Source of the DNA: Phytopythium helicoides
Lineage: Eukaryota > Oomycota > Peronosporomycetes > Pythiales > Pythiaceae
Reading direction: 5' to 3'
DNA: 64,000 nt
Assembly (NCBI GenBank): GCA_024867545.1
Contig: JANFNE010000033.1
Coordinates: 558,001-622,000 of the forward strand
How positions within the stretch are numbered: the stretch's first letter is position 1; each line of letters starts with the position of its first letter. The notes under the pieces are model-generated. The model had not been told where the DNA came from. It ran no database searches and was given only the letters and a program-made list of their open reading frames with translations. This document shows, one piece after another, positions 52,393 through 62,627 of this stretch. Position numbers and translations under genes: made by a program.

Positions 52393-53150
52393 GTCTCCGA
52401 CGTCGGCTAGCACTATCCGATACCATTTCTACTGACCGAGCTCTTCATTATTGCTTGAACACGATCCCATCTAGCGTATGAGTCTGCCGTCGACCAACAA
52501 TTCTTGCCTGGCAGGGACTTGAAACAGCTGCTTACGTGTTTGCGACTCGTATGATAACTGTGCACTGCGCACGGCTAGCAATCAAGATCGATCCCATCTG
52601 CCATTTCGCAGAGCACACAAAACATTGGCACAGTAATCACAACCCGACAATGTTGGTGCTCCTGCGGTGAGACCCAGGCGATGACTATCCACAAGGGAGC
52701 CATCCGGATCGCATTTGGATCGTGCGATTCATGCAGACAATAAATCAAGGCAGGAACGTACTGCACAGCCTAGACCGCAGCCGGTCTGTACAGAGCCAAA
52801 ATGATCATCCACAAGTTCGCCTGATGGGTATCGCCGCGCGTCTCGCTCCGCTCGCATCCGATGGGCTCCCGTCACATCACGTAGACCACGGGATCTTGAT
52901 AACGACGGACAACCTGAGCCCGAACTTGGTCTCGATTTCGTCCATTTTAACAGCTCCGCGTCATGGATTCTGTTGATAGCGCTGGAGTCGAGACGGATAA
53001 GGTTAGTGCAGTGCGACACCGCTGCACGATCCGCAGTACAGCCGATTGAATTGAGGCAGGAATCGCCTCGCTCATCATCTCGCACTATGCAGCCAGCTCG
53101 ATCTATTCAGCCTCTCATTCTGCAATTCGCTACCAACCCCATAAGCAGCG
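52393..53150. other. Upstream region of tannase-like gene 2
   Basis: Right-arm counterpart of 49274-50031, with several short gaps and substitutions relative to it. It holds the esterase promoter; no gene seen. Confidence 0.55.
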
Positions 53151-54989
53151 ATGAAGCTCTTCAAGCCAACCGTCTTCGCGGTGCTCATCGGAGCGGCCAC
53201 TGCCGTCTCCTGCTCCGTCGACCTGGCTTCCTCCGTTGGAAACGAAGCCGACTCGACGACATCAACAACGACTAGTCTGACGTCGACTGCAAGCAGTGAG
53301 GCGTCGGCGTCGTCCACCGACGGCAGCAGTGCCGTGACGCTGGGAGTTGTGGCACCCATCGTCGACTGCTCCGACCTTCTCTCCGTCAACATCACCGACA
53401 TTGGCGGCTCCGGCAGCAACATCACCGCCGCGGCCGTGTCCACCAGTGATGGCATCGACTTTTGCATCGTCACGGGAACCGTGCCGCCAGCGATGAGCTG
53501 GGAAGTCATGCTGCCGGTCTCGACGTGGACCCAGCGATACATGCAGATCGGCTGCGGCGGTCTCTGTGGCACCATCAGCACGTCTGCTGGTGCATCCAGC
53601 GGCAACGAAGACATCGCGAACGGCAACTTTGTGCTCGGTGCCACGGACATGGACGGTGGTACCAGCGGCACGTTCGGTCTCGATGAGGACAAGCGCATCG
53701 AGTTCGCCTACCTCGCGCAGCACCAGACAGCCGAGATCGCCAAGGCACTCATCAAGGCGTACTACGGTCAGGAGCAAGCGTACGCGTACTTCAACGGCTG
53801 CTCGGACGGCGGTCGCGAGGCTGTCATGGAGGCGCTGCGTTACCCGGACGACTTCGACGGCATCATCGCCGGTGCTCCCGCCATGCTCTTCTCGCTCCAG
53901 AACAGCTTCCACCACGGCTGGCTCGCGGTCAGCAACACGAACGAGGACGGCACGCACATTGTGCTCAGCGACCGCCTCGAGATCCTTCACGATGCCGTGG
54001 TTGATGCCTGTGATGCGTTGGACGGCATGGAAGACGGTCTGCTTACGGACCCTCGCCTCTGTAGCTTTGACGTGACGACCATCGAGTGTGCCAGCGATGC
54101 GACGGACAACTCGACGTGCTTGACCACCGCCGAGGTCGAGGCCATCGTCAAGTTCTACAGCGGCCCGATCGACACGGACAGCGGCGAGCACCTGACGGTG
54201 GGCGAGGTGCAGTACAGCTCGGAGCTCGGCTGGTCGGGCGTGTTTGTTGGTGAGACCGCGACGACCGACATCATGAGCACGAACGTGGCGCTCAGCTGCA
54301 TCAAGTACTTGATCCTGGAAGACTACCCCGGTGAGAACTTCACGCTGTCGGACTTTGCCTTTGAGAACTCGTCCATCGACCTGGTTCGTCCTCGCCACCC
54401 TCTGCTCGACTCGGTCAGCGCCGACCTGTCGGCCTTCTACGAGGCCGGCCGCAAGCTCATCCTCTGGCACGGCTGGGCAGACCCGCAGATCTCCCCCAGG
54501 ACGACCATCGCGTACTATGAGGCGCTGCAGAACAACATGGGCGAGGACGTTGTCGACGACTTTGTGCGCATGTACCTGCTCCCTGGTGTCTACCACTGCG
54601 GTGACGGTGAGGGTCCGTCGGCCATCGACCTCGTGTCGCCCATCATGAACTGGGTCGAGGGCGGTGAGGCGCCGTACGATGTCCTGACGAGCTCGGACAC
54701 GAGCACGAGCTCGAGTTCGTTCGGTCAGTGGGCCAGCGAGAGCGGCTCGGGTCGCCGCCTCGCCAAGCAGGCGTCCGAGTCGAGCGAGACCTCGACCTCG
54801 ACCTCCGGATCGACGTCGTCCACCGTCACGCGTCCCGTGTACCCGTACCCGCTGATCGCCAAGTACATCGGCACGGGCGACATCAACGACGCGGCCAACT
54901 TCGAGGCCGGCGAGCCGCTGTACACCAACAAGACGGCCTACTGGCTTGCCCAGGACTTCTTCAACCCGTACACGCCTATCGAGGGTTGA
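53151..54989 (+). CDS. Secreted tannase/feruloyl-esterase-family protein (copy 2)
   Basis: Encodes 612 residues in one exon. It is nearly identical to copy 1; the differences cluster in the signal peptide (MKLFKPTVFAVLIGAATAV), one added Ala in the Ser-rich N-terminal linker, and the Ser/Thr insert near the C-terminus. The catalytic set GCSDGGREA, WHGWADPQ and GVYHCGDGEG is unchanged. That the substitutions sit outside the core suggests selection has kept both copies active. It is transcribed away from copy 1, towards the porin gene. Confidence 0.88.
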   Translation: MKLFKPTVFAVLIGAATAVSCSVDLASSVGNEADSTTSTTTSLTSTASSEASASSTDGSSAVTLGVVAPIVDCSDLLSVNITDIGGSGSNITAAAVSTSDGIDFCIVTGTVPPAMSWEVMLPVSTWTQRYMQIGCGGLCGTISTSAGASSGNEDIANGNFVLGATDMDGGTSGTFGLDEDKRIEFAYLAQHQTAEIAKALIKAYYGQEQAYAYFNGCSDGGREAVMEALRYPDDFDGIIAGAPAMLFSLQNSFHHGWLAVSNTNEDGTHIVLSDRLEILHDAVVDACDALDGMEDGLLTDPRLCSFDVTTIECASDATDNSTCLTTAEVEAIVKFYSGPIDTDSGEHLTVGEVQYSSELGWSGVFVGETATTDIMSTNVALSCIKYLILEDYPGENFTLSDFAFENSSIDLVRPRHPLLDSVSADLSAFYEAGRKLILWHGWADPQISPRTTIAYYEALQNNMGEDVVDDFVRMYLLPGVYHCGDGEGPSAIDLVSPIMNWVEGGEAPYDVLTSSDTSTSSSSFGQWASESGSGRRLAKQASESSETSTSTSGSTSSTVTRPVYPYPLIAKYIGTGDINDAANFEAGEPLYTNKTAYWLAQDFFNPYTPIEG

Positions 54990-55451
54990 GCTGTTGCGTT
55001 GGTTGGGCGTTGAGGTCTCACCTGTGGGAGTGTAGAGAGAGAGCGTCACGGGAGGGCGCGGCAACCATGCTGAGTAAGTAGCGTAGACGGCGGGGTTCCC
55101 ATCGGTCGTTGCATAGTGTTGTCGATTGCAACCCGATGGTAATGCATTGTCGATAGCAATCCGCTGGTTAATGACGTTGTCATGAGCATACTGTTCCGTT
55201 GAGATGCTGACTATGCCAGCAGCATTGATCCCGCGTTCGCGTTCATGGTGACGGCCCAGACCTCGCATCGATTGGCGTCGCGTTGACACAGCTCCCGCGA
55301 CCTGATGACGCTGGCGGGCGCCGCATGTCGGTCGCTCGGTTGAAGCGCGCGTGGCATACAAAGCGCAAGATATCGTCGGCGCCATACAAACGGCAGGGGC
55401 GCCGCCACCCATCACGGCCATACAAAAGAAGGGGGCGGGCGACCGGAGAAG

Positions 55452-56496
55452 ATGGCGCGGCGCGCGGCCTCGGGGCTCAGCAGCTGCCTGTACCAGGACT
55501 TCCTGGACGAGCGCACGGCGCTGCGCGAGCCGCTGGAGCCGAGCAGCCACTCGCGCCACGCCGTGTCGCTGCGCGCCGTGACGCCCGCGGGCACGGCGCT
55601 CGGGCTGCAGACGCAGGTGGTGTCGCCCTTCTTCCGCGCGGCCGTCAAGCGCGGCGTGGCCTCGGCGCTCGTGTGCGAGAGCCAGCTCAACTCGATGATC
55701 ACCACGAGCCTGCGCCTGAGCTCGGAGCGACACCTCGAGCTGCTCGCGCACCTGCGCGCCAGCGACCGCGTGCGCCTCACGCTCGAGGCGCACGAGTCGG
55801 CCACCGACAAGACGCCCGCCAGCTTCGCGCGCATCGGCTGCGACTACAAGAGCGACGCGCTCTTCGCAGGCGCCAAGATCGACGCCGTCAACGGCCCCAC
55901 GCTCGAGACCACGTTCGGCGCGGCCGCGGGGGTGAGATGGAGAGGCACTGACCGAACGAGGCGAGCTGCTGCTGACCGATTCGTGGTGCATGCAGGACGT
56001 GGCAGTGGCGGTCATCGGCGCCTACGACGTGGGGCTCGACCACAGCGACCGCTTGGGTCGCTTCACGACGCTCAATGTGGCCGCCAGCTACGAGCACCAG
56101 GACCTCACGGCGCTGCTGCAAGTGTACGTCCCTCCTGCCTGATAGAGTACTAGGGGGAGACAACAGGGAACTCACGCCGCAGTGTGGATGGACAGTAACG
56201 ACAAGGGCCGGCTCGTGCGGCTGGACGTGACGCAGGCGCTGCTGCCGGAGCTGCTGGTCGGCTCGGACTTCCAGTTCGACCGGCGGAAAGACAAGAACAC
56301 GCTGCGCATCCGCGCCAAGTACGCCGTGAATGACAAGGAGTCGATCGCGAGCTCCCTCGGGTCGGACGGCATCCTGGTCGGTGCCTACGAGTGGCGCACG
56401 TCGGCGCACCTCAAGACGCGCGTGTCGGCGCAGATGGACATGCGGCACTACGACAGCGACGCGCACCACCTCGGTGTGTCCATAGAGATCAGCTGA
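55452..56496 (+). CDS. VDAC-like eukaryotic porin (Porin_3 family)
   Basis: Model: join(55452..55931, 55996..56121, 56167..56496), 311 residues. Alternating polar/hydrophobic strands run through the protein, and the C-terminal part (NTLRIRAKYAVND, GILVGAYEWRTSAHLKTRVSAQMD, HHLGVSIEI) follows the last strands of VDAC, the outer mitochondrial membrane channel. The N-terminal LYQDFLDER replaces the usual Y-x-D-L-G-K helix, so it is a diverged member; Tom40 is less likely. The second intron, 45 nt (GTGTAC...CAACAG), is shorter than others here but gives the right phase. It sits just outside the inverted duplication. Confidence 0.75.
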
Positions 56497-56711
56497 GCGA
56501 AGCAGCGCAGACGACTACCCACACCACAACACAGCACAAGCGAGCAGCAGACATATATATCCATCCAGCAATCCGACCCCGTGAGAGTTCTGTAGCTCGC
56601 TACAGCCAGGAAATCAGAACAGTAAGTAGGCAGCAGCTAGAGGCAAGCAATGCAAGCAAGCACGCAGGTTCCATCAGCGCTCGTACCATTGATATAGGCT
56701 GTCCGGCCGCC

Positions 56712-59288
56712 TCACTTTGCAAAGATGACCGTGTCGCGCTTGGATCGAGCAATGACGTTGCCCTTGTCGTCGCGCACGCCCGGTGCTGCCTTGGCAGATG
56801 GGTGGTTCGCGAGCTCAGATGGCACGGGCATATCCGTCGCTGCCAGGTACTGCTTTAGATCATACATGATCTCCTCGTCTCCGTCCGTGAGGAAAGAGAT
56901 GGCAATACCCTCCTTGCCAGCACGACCCGTGCGACCAATGCGATGCGTGTAGTTCTGGATCTTGGACGGCAGGTCGTAATTGACGACGTGTGTCACATCC
57001 GGGATGTCGAGACCACGACCAGCCACGTCCGTCGCCACGAGCACATCACAGAATCCTTCACGGAAGCCCTTGAGACTCTCTTCACGCTGGTCCTGAGATT
57101 TGCCACCGTGCAAAATGGTTGCGCGGAAGCCCTCGTTCGATACCGCCTTGTACACCATGTCACACTCCTTCTTGATGTTGACGAACACAATCACCTTCTG
57201 TCCGTCCACCACACGCTCCTTGCGTGAGCGCGGCTGGCCGCTCAAGATCTCGCGCAGCGTCTCCATGAGCTTATCCTTCTTCTTGGACGGCTTCATGAAC
57301 AGCACGCGCTGGTCAATGCGCTTGTTCTTGCCCGACTCCTCGTCACCGATCTTGACAATTGCAGGGTGGCGTAGGAAGGTCTTGGCAAGCCGCTCGACCT
57401 CGGGCGGCATCGTCGCACTAAACATGCTCGTCACGCGGAAATTGTGCAGCTGACCACGCGTCCTCGCTACAAGCGAGAGTTGCTGCTCCATCTCCTCCTC
57501 GTTTTCCGACTTGAGCAGTGAGCCCATGTTCTCCAGCACGGCCACAACTTGCGGCTCGAAACCCATGTCAATCATTCGATCAGCTTCATCAAGCACCACG
57601 TAGTTGCACTGGTTCAACACTAGGTAGTGGTTCTCAAGACAGTCCATCAGACGACCAGGGGTGCCAATAATCACATCAACACCCTCACGGAGCCGAAAGC
57701 CTGGTCTTCAATGCTTTGTCCACCCACGACGGAAAGCGTTCGAAGAACAGAGCCCTCCCGCTCCGGCATAGCGCCTAAACTCGTGAACTTGGACAGCTTG
57801 ATCGTCTCTTGTTCAATCTGCAGCGCCAGTTCTCGCGTCGGTGCCATGACCAATGCCAACGGTCCTTGCTCGCCAGTGCGAGCAATCATGGAAGCCGGCA
57901 ACTGATACAAATACGCAATGATCGGAATCATGAACGCTGCGGTCTTTCCGGAACCCGTCTCGGCGATACCGATGATATCGCGGCGCTGAAGACCGATCGG
58001 GATAGCCTGCATCTGAATTGGCGATGGACGCTCAAAGCCCAGCTCCTGAATCGCCTTAAAGACCGCCTCTGGGAGACCTTCTGCCTCTGTCCACTTGCGC
58101 AGCGGATTCGGCGCCTTGCCACCCTTAAGAGTGATATCAAAGTCCTCGCGGAAGATGCGCCAGTCACGCTCCTTCATGTCCTCCAGCGGCTTTTCAGACC
58201 AGTGTGTCCCCATTGTCTGTGCCTCACGATCAGCGAGCTCGCGGATGCGGTTACGCTCCTGTGCTTGCATATCCCGGATCGCGCGCTCGCGCTCCTGCTG
58301 ACGGGCTGTAATCTCTTCCTTGGACAGCTCGCTGTTCATCTCGTCCGCAGCTTGCAGCTCGCGCTGGCGCTTTTCACTTAGCTCGTTCAGGAACGTGTTG
58401 TGCTTGCGCTGCTCGCGCATGTCGACGCCCGCTCGGTACCCGCGGCCGAAGAGGAGGTTGACGTCCATCCGCTTGGCATACAGCGGGTTCAAGTCGGCGG
58501 ACGTGTCCTCACTCGCCTCCCAATCGAAGCGGAAGATCTTGGAGAACTTTTCGCTCGCCTTGACGACCTTCTTCTTGCTCGGCTTTTTGCCCAGATACTG
58601 ATCCTTGATCGCCTGGAGTGCCTTCTCCTCGTTGCGATCGCGAGAAGCAGCCGACGTCGCAGTCGCCGCATCTCGAGGCGCGTCCTTGCTGTCACGAGTC
58701 GAGTTGTTTCCTCGCGAGCGGGTGGCTTCTGGCGCATTCCGTCCGCGGCTGCTGGACTCGCGCTGGCGCTGCAGGAACTGCCGGCGCGCGTCCTCGGCGG
58801 CCTTGCGCTGCTTCTCCATCTGTCCACGCAGGTTTCCGGTCAGCATCAGTCCTTTTCAATAACGAGCGATCCCACCGCGCGCACCTCCAGGCGCTTCTGC
58901 TCGAGCCTCGCGAGCGCCTCCTGCTGGCGTTGCGCCTTGGAGCGGAACGCGACCTTGGGCAGCTCTCCGTTCTGCGCTTCGCCTCCCCCGCCGCCCTCTC
59001 CGTCGATCTTGAGCGACGCCTTCTGCCCGCCGCCGCCTCGCTCTTCTCCTCCTTCTCGCGCTTCTCCGCCTGCTGCTGGCGCTCGGCCGCGCGCTTGGCG
59101 GCGCGCTCCTCCGCCAGCCGCGCGATCTCCGCCACGCGCTCGGCCTCGCGCCGCTCCCGCTCGCCCAACTCGCGCGCGCCGCTGCGGCTGCGGCTGCGGC
59201 TTCTCCTGCGTCTCGAGGCGTCGGGGCGGCGGCCGCGGCGCTCGGCCGAGCGCGAGCGCGACGGCGAGCGGCGGCGCTTGCGCTCCAT
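56712..59288 (-). CDS. DEAD-box spliceosomal helicase Prp28/DDX23
   Basis: Starts at 59288 with an RS-rich tail (RKRRRSPSRSRSAERR); a 65-nt intron (58820..58884) joins LEQKRLE to MEKQRKAAEDARRQF. The helicase core is complete: AETGSGKTAAF, PTRELALQ, GTPGRLMD, DEADRM, FSATMP, FVNIKKECD, TDVAGRGLDIPD and HRIGRTGRAG. The pre-core FRFDWEASEDTS and NPLYAKR motifs are specific to Prp28, which displaces U1 from the 5' splice site. Two frame jumps occur: near 59035 in the charged N-terminus and near 57694 between GGQSIEDQAF and RLREGVDVIIGTPG, where one base appears to be missing. Because this gene should be essential and single-copy, assembly error is the likeliest cause. Confidence 0.9.
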
Positions 59289-59762
59289 GATGTTGGGCGT
59301 TGGTGGTTAACGGATGCGGGTGGGGGTGTGGTTATTGATTTGGTATACACGCGGCTTTCGCAAAAGGAGGTACATTGCGACGGTGGTATCACGTGAGCCC
59401 GACGATGCCACGGCAGCTCGGAGATCGCTGAAGCTGTTGACAAATCCGCCATCTGATAACGAGTTACTCACTGGACGAATCCTGGGCTTGATGAGCGATC
59501 CGTATTGCTCAAACGCGCGGCTCGTGCCGGCGGTGAATGGGCACTCCGGATCTTGAGATGGGCCATGCTTCACGCTAGCCGGAGCTCGCATCTGAGTTCG
59601 TCCACACTGACGGAGACCGACTCATCAGCTCCTGCTGGTGGCGCCAACGCTGTAGACGACGAGCAATCGCGATCCATCGGACAGAGAGAGAGAGCTCATT
59701 CCCAAATTGGCCGTCTTCCCCTCACAAGCCTCTCCAGCTCCAGCTCCAGCTCCACGACCAAG

Positions 59763-60584
59763 ATGAAGGTCTTCGCCACCGCCCTGAGCGTCGCGGCTGC
59801 CGTCATGGCCAGCTCGGCCGCCGCCGACCCACTCACCGTCGACGAGTACCTCGCGCTCTCGAGCAACTCGACCGAGGCCACGGGCTCGATCGATACGCTC
59901 ATCCTCGGCGGCACCACCGTCCCAATCGGAGACAAGACCTACACGGTCGGCATCCGAGACACCGCGGCCGGCACTGACTTCTGCGGTGGCACCCTCATCA
60001 CGTCCAAGCACGTGCTCACGGCCGCGCACTGCTACGGCGACATCGCCTACGTGTCGGTTGGCACGCACTACACGAGCGGCACCAAGGACGGTGAGCAGAT
60101 CAAGGTCAAGAAGCAGACCAAGCACCCGAGCAACGTCGCCAAGACGTACTCGTACGACTTCCTCGTGCTCGAGCTCGAGAAGGCGAGCACGTTCACGCCC
60201 GTGGCACTGGCTGCGGCCGACGACTCAGACTACGTCGTGGGAGCCACTGCCACTGTCATGGGATGGGGCGTCACCACCGAGGATGGCAACCAGCCGACGG
60301 TGCTCAAGCGCGTGGACGTGCCGATCGTGAGCGACTCGGCGTGTGCCAAGGTTCTGGACATCGACAGCTCCATGCTGTGCGCGGGCGGCAAGGCCAACAA
60401 GGACTCGTGCCAGGGCGACTCGGGTGGCCCGCTCATCATCGAGGGCGACTCGGAGGACACGCTGATCGGCGTTGTGAGCTGGGGTGATGGCTGCGGCCAC
60501 GCTGGCTACCCTGGTGTCTACGGCCGCGTGTCGAAGGTCCGCTCGTGGCTCGAGTCGGTGGCCCCGGGTGTCACCTTCCGCTAA
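59763..60584 (+). CDS. Secreted trypsin-like serine protease (S1 family)
   Basis: Encodes 273 residues in one exon. Signal peptide MKVFATALSVAAAVMASSAAA, short propeptide, and a mature start near LILGGTTVP (the IVGG equivalent). The triad is His in LTAAHC, Asp in YSYDFLVLEL and Ser in SCQGDSGGPL, with VVSWGDGCG and YPGVYGRV following, so it should be active, unlike oomycete glucanase-inhibitor proteins in which triad residues are lost. Two or three disulfides are predicted. The Asp six residues before the nucleophile (KDSCQGDSGG) indicates trypsin-like cleavage after Lys/Arg. It is divergent from the Prp28 gene. Confidence 0.92.
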   Translation: MKVFATALSVAAAVMASSAAADPLTVDEYLALSSNSTEATGSIDTLILGGTTVPIGDKTYTVGIRDTAAGTDFCGGTLITSKHVLTAAHCYGDIAYVSVGTHYTSGTKDGEQIKVKKQTKHPSNVAKTYSYDFLVLELEKASTFTPVALAAADDSDYVVGATATVMGWGVTTEDGNQPTVLKRVDVPIVSDSACAKVLDIDSSMLCAGGKANKDSCQGDSGGPLIIEGDSEDTLIGVVSWGDGCGHAGYPGVYGRVSKVRSWLESVAPGVTFR

Positions 60585-60877
60585 ATGCAGCACGTCAAGT
60601 AAGCAAACAAAGCGGAGTAATTTGCGGTTGGGGCTCATGGCTTGCTTGGCCATGCCAGTTCGTCAGTGCCCACATCCTTTGCCAAGCGCACGAACGTACA
60701 AATAATATCAAATCGCAGATTTCCTCCTACGTCCATATATGGTGATTAGTCACGACGAAAAACAATACACTGAAACGCTGGTACCACACTATTTTTTGTG
60801 AACGATCCTTTTATTTTTTGTACGATTCGACTTCTTCGACCTCTACACGGCATCACTCGACTCACTCATTCACTCTT

Positions 60878-62627
60878 TCAACCCTCGATCGGCGTGAAGG
60901 GGTTGTAGAAGTCCTGTCCGAGCCAAGAGCGCGTCTTCTTGGTGTAGATGGGCTCACCAGCCTCGAAGTTGGCCGCGTCGTTGATGTCACCCTGTGCCGA
61001 CGTACTTGGCGATCAGCGGGTACGGGAAGAGGGGGCGAGTGACCGTCTCCGCAGCCGACCCCGAGGTCGAGGTCGAAGCGAGGCGGCGCGTGGTGGCCCA
61101 CTGACCGAACGTGCTCGAGCTCGTGCTCGTGTCCGAGCTCGTCATGACCTCGTACGGCGCCTCACCGCCCTCGACCCAGTTCATGATGGCAGACACAAGG
61201 TCGATGGCCGCCGGACCCTCGCCATCACCGCAGTGGTGCACACCCGGCAGCAGGTACAGGCGCGTAAAGTCGTCGACGACGTCCTCACCCATGTGGGCTT
61301 GCAGTGCCTCGTAGTACGCGATGGTCGTCTGAGGAGGGATCTGCGGGTCGGCAAAACCGTGCCAGAGGATGAGCTTGCGGCCGGCCTCGTAGAAGGCCGA
61401 CAGGTCGGCGCTGACCGAGTCGAGCAGAGGGTGACGAGGACGAAGCAGGTCGATGGTCGAGTTGGCGAACACAAAGTCCGACAGCGTGAAGTTGTCACCA
61501 GGGTACTGCTCGAAGATGAGGTACTTGATGCACGCCAGCGCGACGTCCGTGCTCATGACGCTCGTGGTTGCGGTCGCTCCTACGAAGACGCCCGACCAGC
61601 CGAGCTCTGAGCCGTATGGCGACTCACCCACCGTCAGGTAGTCTCCAGTGTCCGGGTCCGTCGGGCCAGCGTAGATCTTGGTGGCCACCTCCACTTCGGC
61701 GGTCGTCAGACACGTCGAGTTGTCCGTCGCGTCGGCGGCGCACTCGATCGTCGACGGATCAAAGGTACAGGCACGCGGGTCCGTGAGGAGGCCGTCCTCG
61801 GCTCCATCGAGCGCGTCACAGGCAGCCAGCACGGCATCGTGCAGGATCGTCAGGCGGTCCGTGAGTAGGATCTTGGTGCCATCCGCGGCCGTGTTGGTCA
61901 GCGACAGCCAGGCGTGGTGGAAGCTGTTCTGGAACTGGAACAACATGGCGGGAGCGCCGGCGAGGATGCCGTCGAAGTCGTCTGGGTAACGCAGCGCCTC
62001 CATGATGGCCTCACGACCACCGTCCGAGCAGCCGTTGAAGTACGCGTACGCTTGCTCCTGACCGTAGTACGCCTTGATGAGGCGCTTGGCGATCTCGGCT
62101 GTCTGGTGCTGCGCGAGGTAGGCGAACTCGACGCGCTTACCCTCGACCAGGCCGAACGTGCCGTCCGTGCCTCCATTCATGTCGCTCACGGCGTAGACGA
62201 AGTTGCCGTTGGCGACCTCCTCGTTGCCGTTGGCCGCACCGGGAGCAATGCTCATGATGGTACCGCAGAGACCACCGCAGCCGATCTGCATGTAACGCTG
62301 GGTCCAGGTCGAGACAGGGAGCATGGCCTCCCACTTCATGGACGGCGCCGTGGTTCCCGTGACGACGCAGTAGTCGATGCCGTCGGTCGCAGTCACGGCG
62401 GCGGTCGAGACGTTGCTTCCAGCGCCGCCGATGTCGGTGATGTTGATGGCGAGGAGGTCAGCGCAGTCGATGACAGGTTCGACGACCGCCAACGTCACAG
62501 CCGCGCTGCCATCGGTGGATGTAGACGCGGACGCGGACGCGGAAGAGGAGGCCTGGGCGTCGACACGCGAGAGCGCGGCAGCGACCGCGATCGAGGCCGC
62601 GACCAAGGGTCGGTTGAGGAGCTTCAT
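60878..62627 (-). CDS. Secreted tannase/feruloyl-esterase-family protein (copy 3), one-base frame jump near the C-terminus
   Basis: About 582 residues if the frame is continuous. Signal peptide PLVAASIAVAAALSRVDA, Ser/Ala-rich linker, then the esterase domain with FNGCSDGGREA, LILWHGFADPQIPP and LPGVHHCGDGEGP. It shares the layout of copies 1 and 2 but differs at many positions, so it is an older paralogue. The uninterrupted frame stops at 60987 after YVGTG; an extra base in a G run near 60990 hides the conserved end DINDAANFEAGEP...FTPIEG, which terminates at 60878. The catalytic residues lie before the jump. Confidence 0.85.

Larger units (their letters stand above)
51997..55287 (-). repeat. 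Inverted duplication, right arm
   Basis: Reverse-complement match of 47144-50427. It carries the truncated PH-gene tail and the full tannase-like gene 2 with flanks. The outer edge ends near CGTCGCGTTGACAC (about 55287), just before the porin gene's upstream region. Confidence 0.88.

Noticed and set aside
47144..55287. Inverted repeat as a transposon with long terminal inverted repeats
   Set aside because: No transposase, target-site duplication or short terminal motif is visible, and the arms contain ordinary host genes and flanks.
53262..56015. 917-codon open frame on the minus strand
   Set aside because: It is antisense to tannase-like copy 2 and the porin gene; its translation is Arg/Val/Asp/His-rich and mirrors codon bias of the real genes.
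55452..56496. Tom40 instead of VDAC
   Set aside because: The C-terminal strands and total length fit VDAC-type porins better, although the N-terminus is diverged; confidence is reduced accordingly.
59763..60584. Glucanase-inhibitor-type (inactive) S1 protein
   Set aside because: His, Asp and Ser of the triad are all present, so an active protease is the better call.
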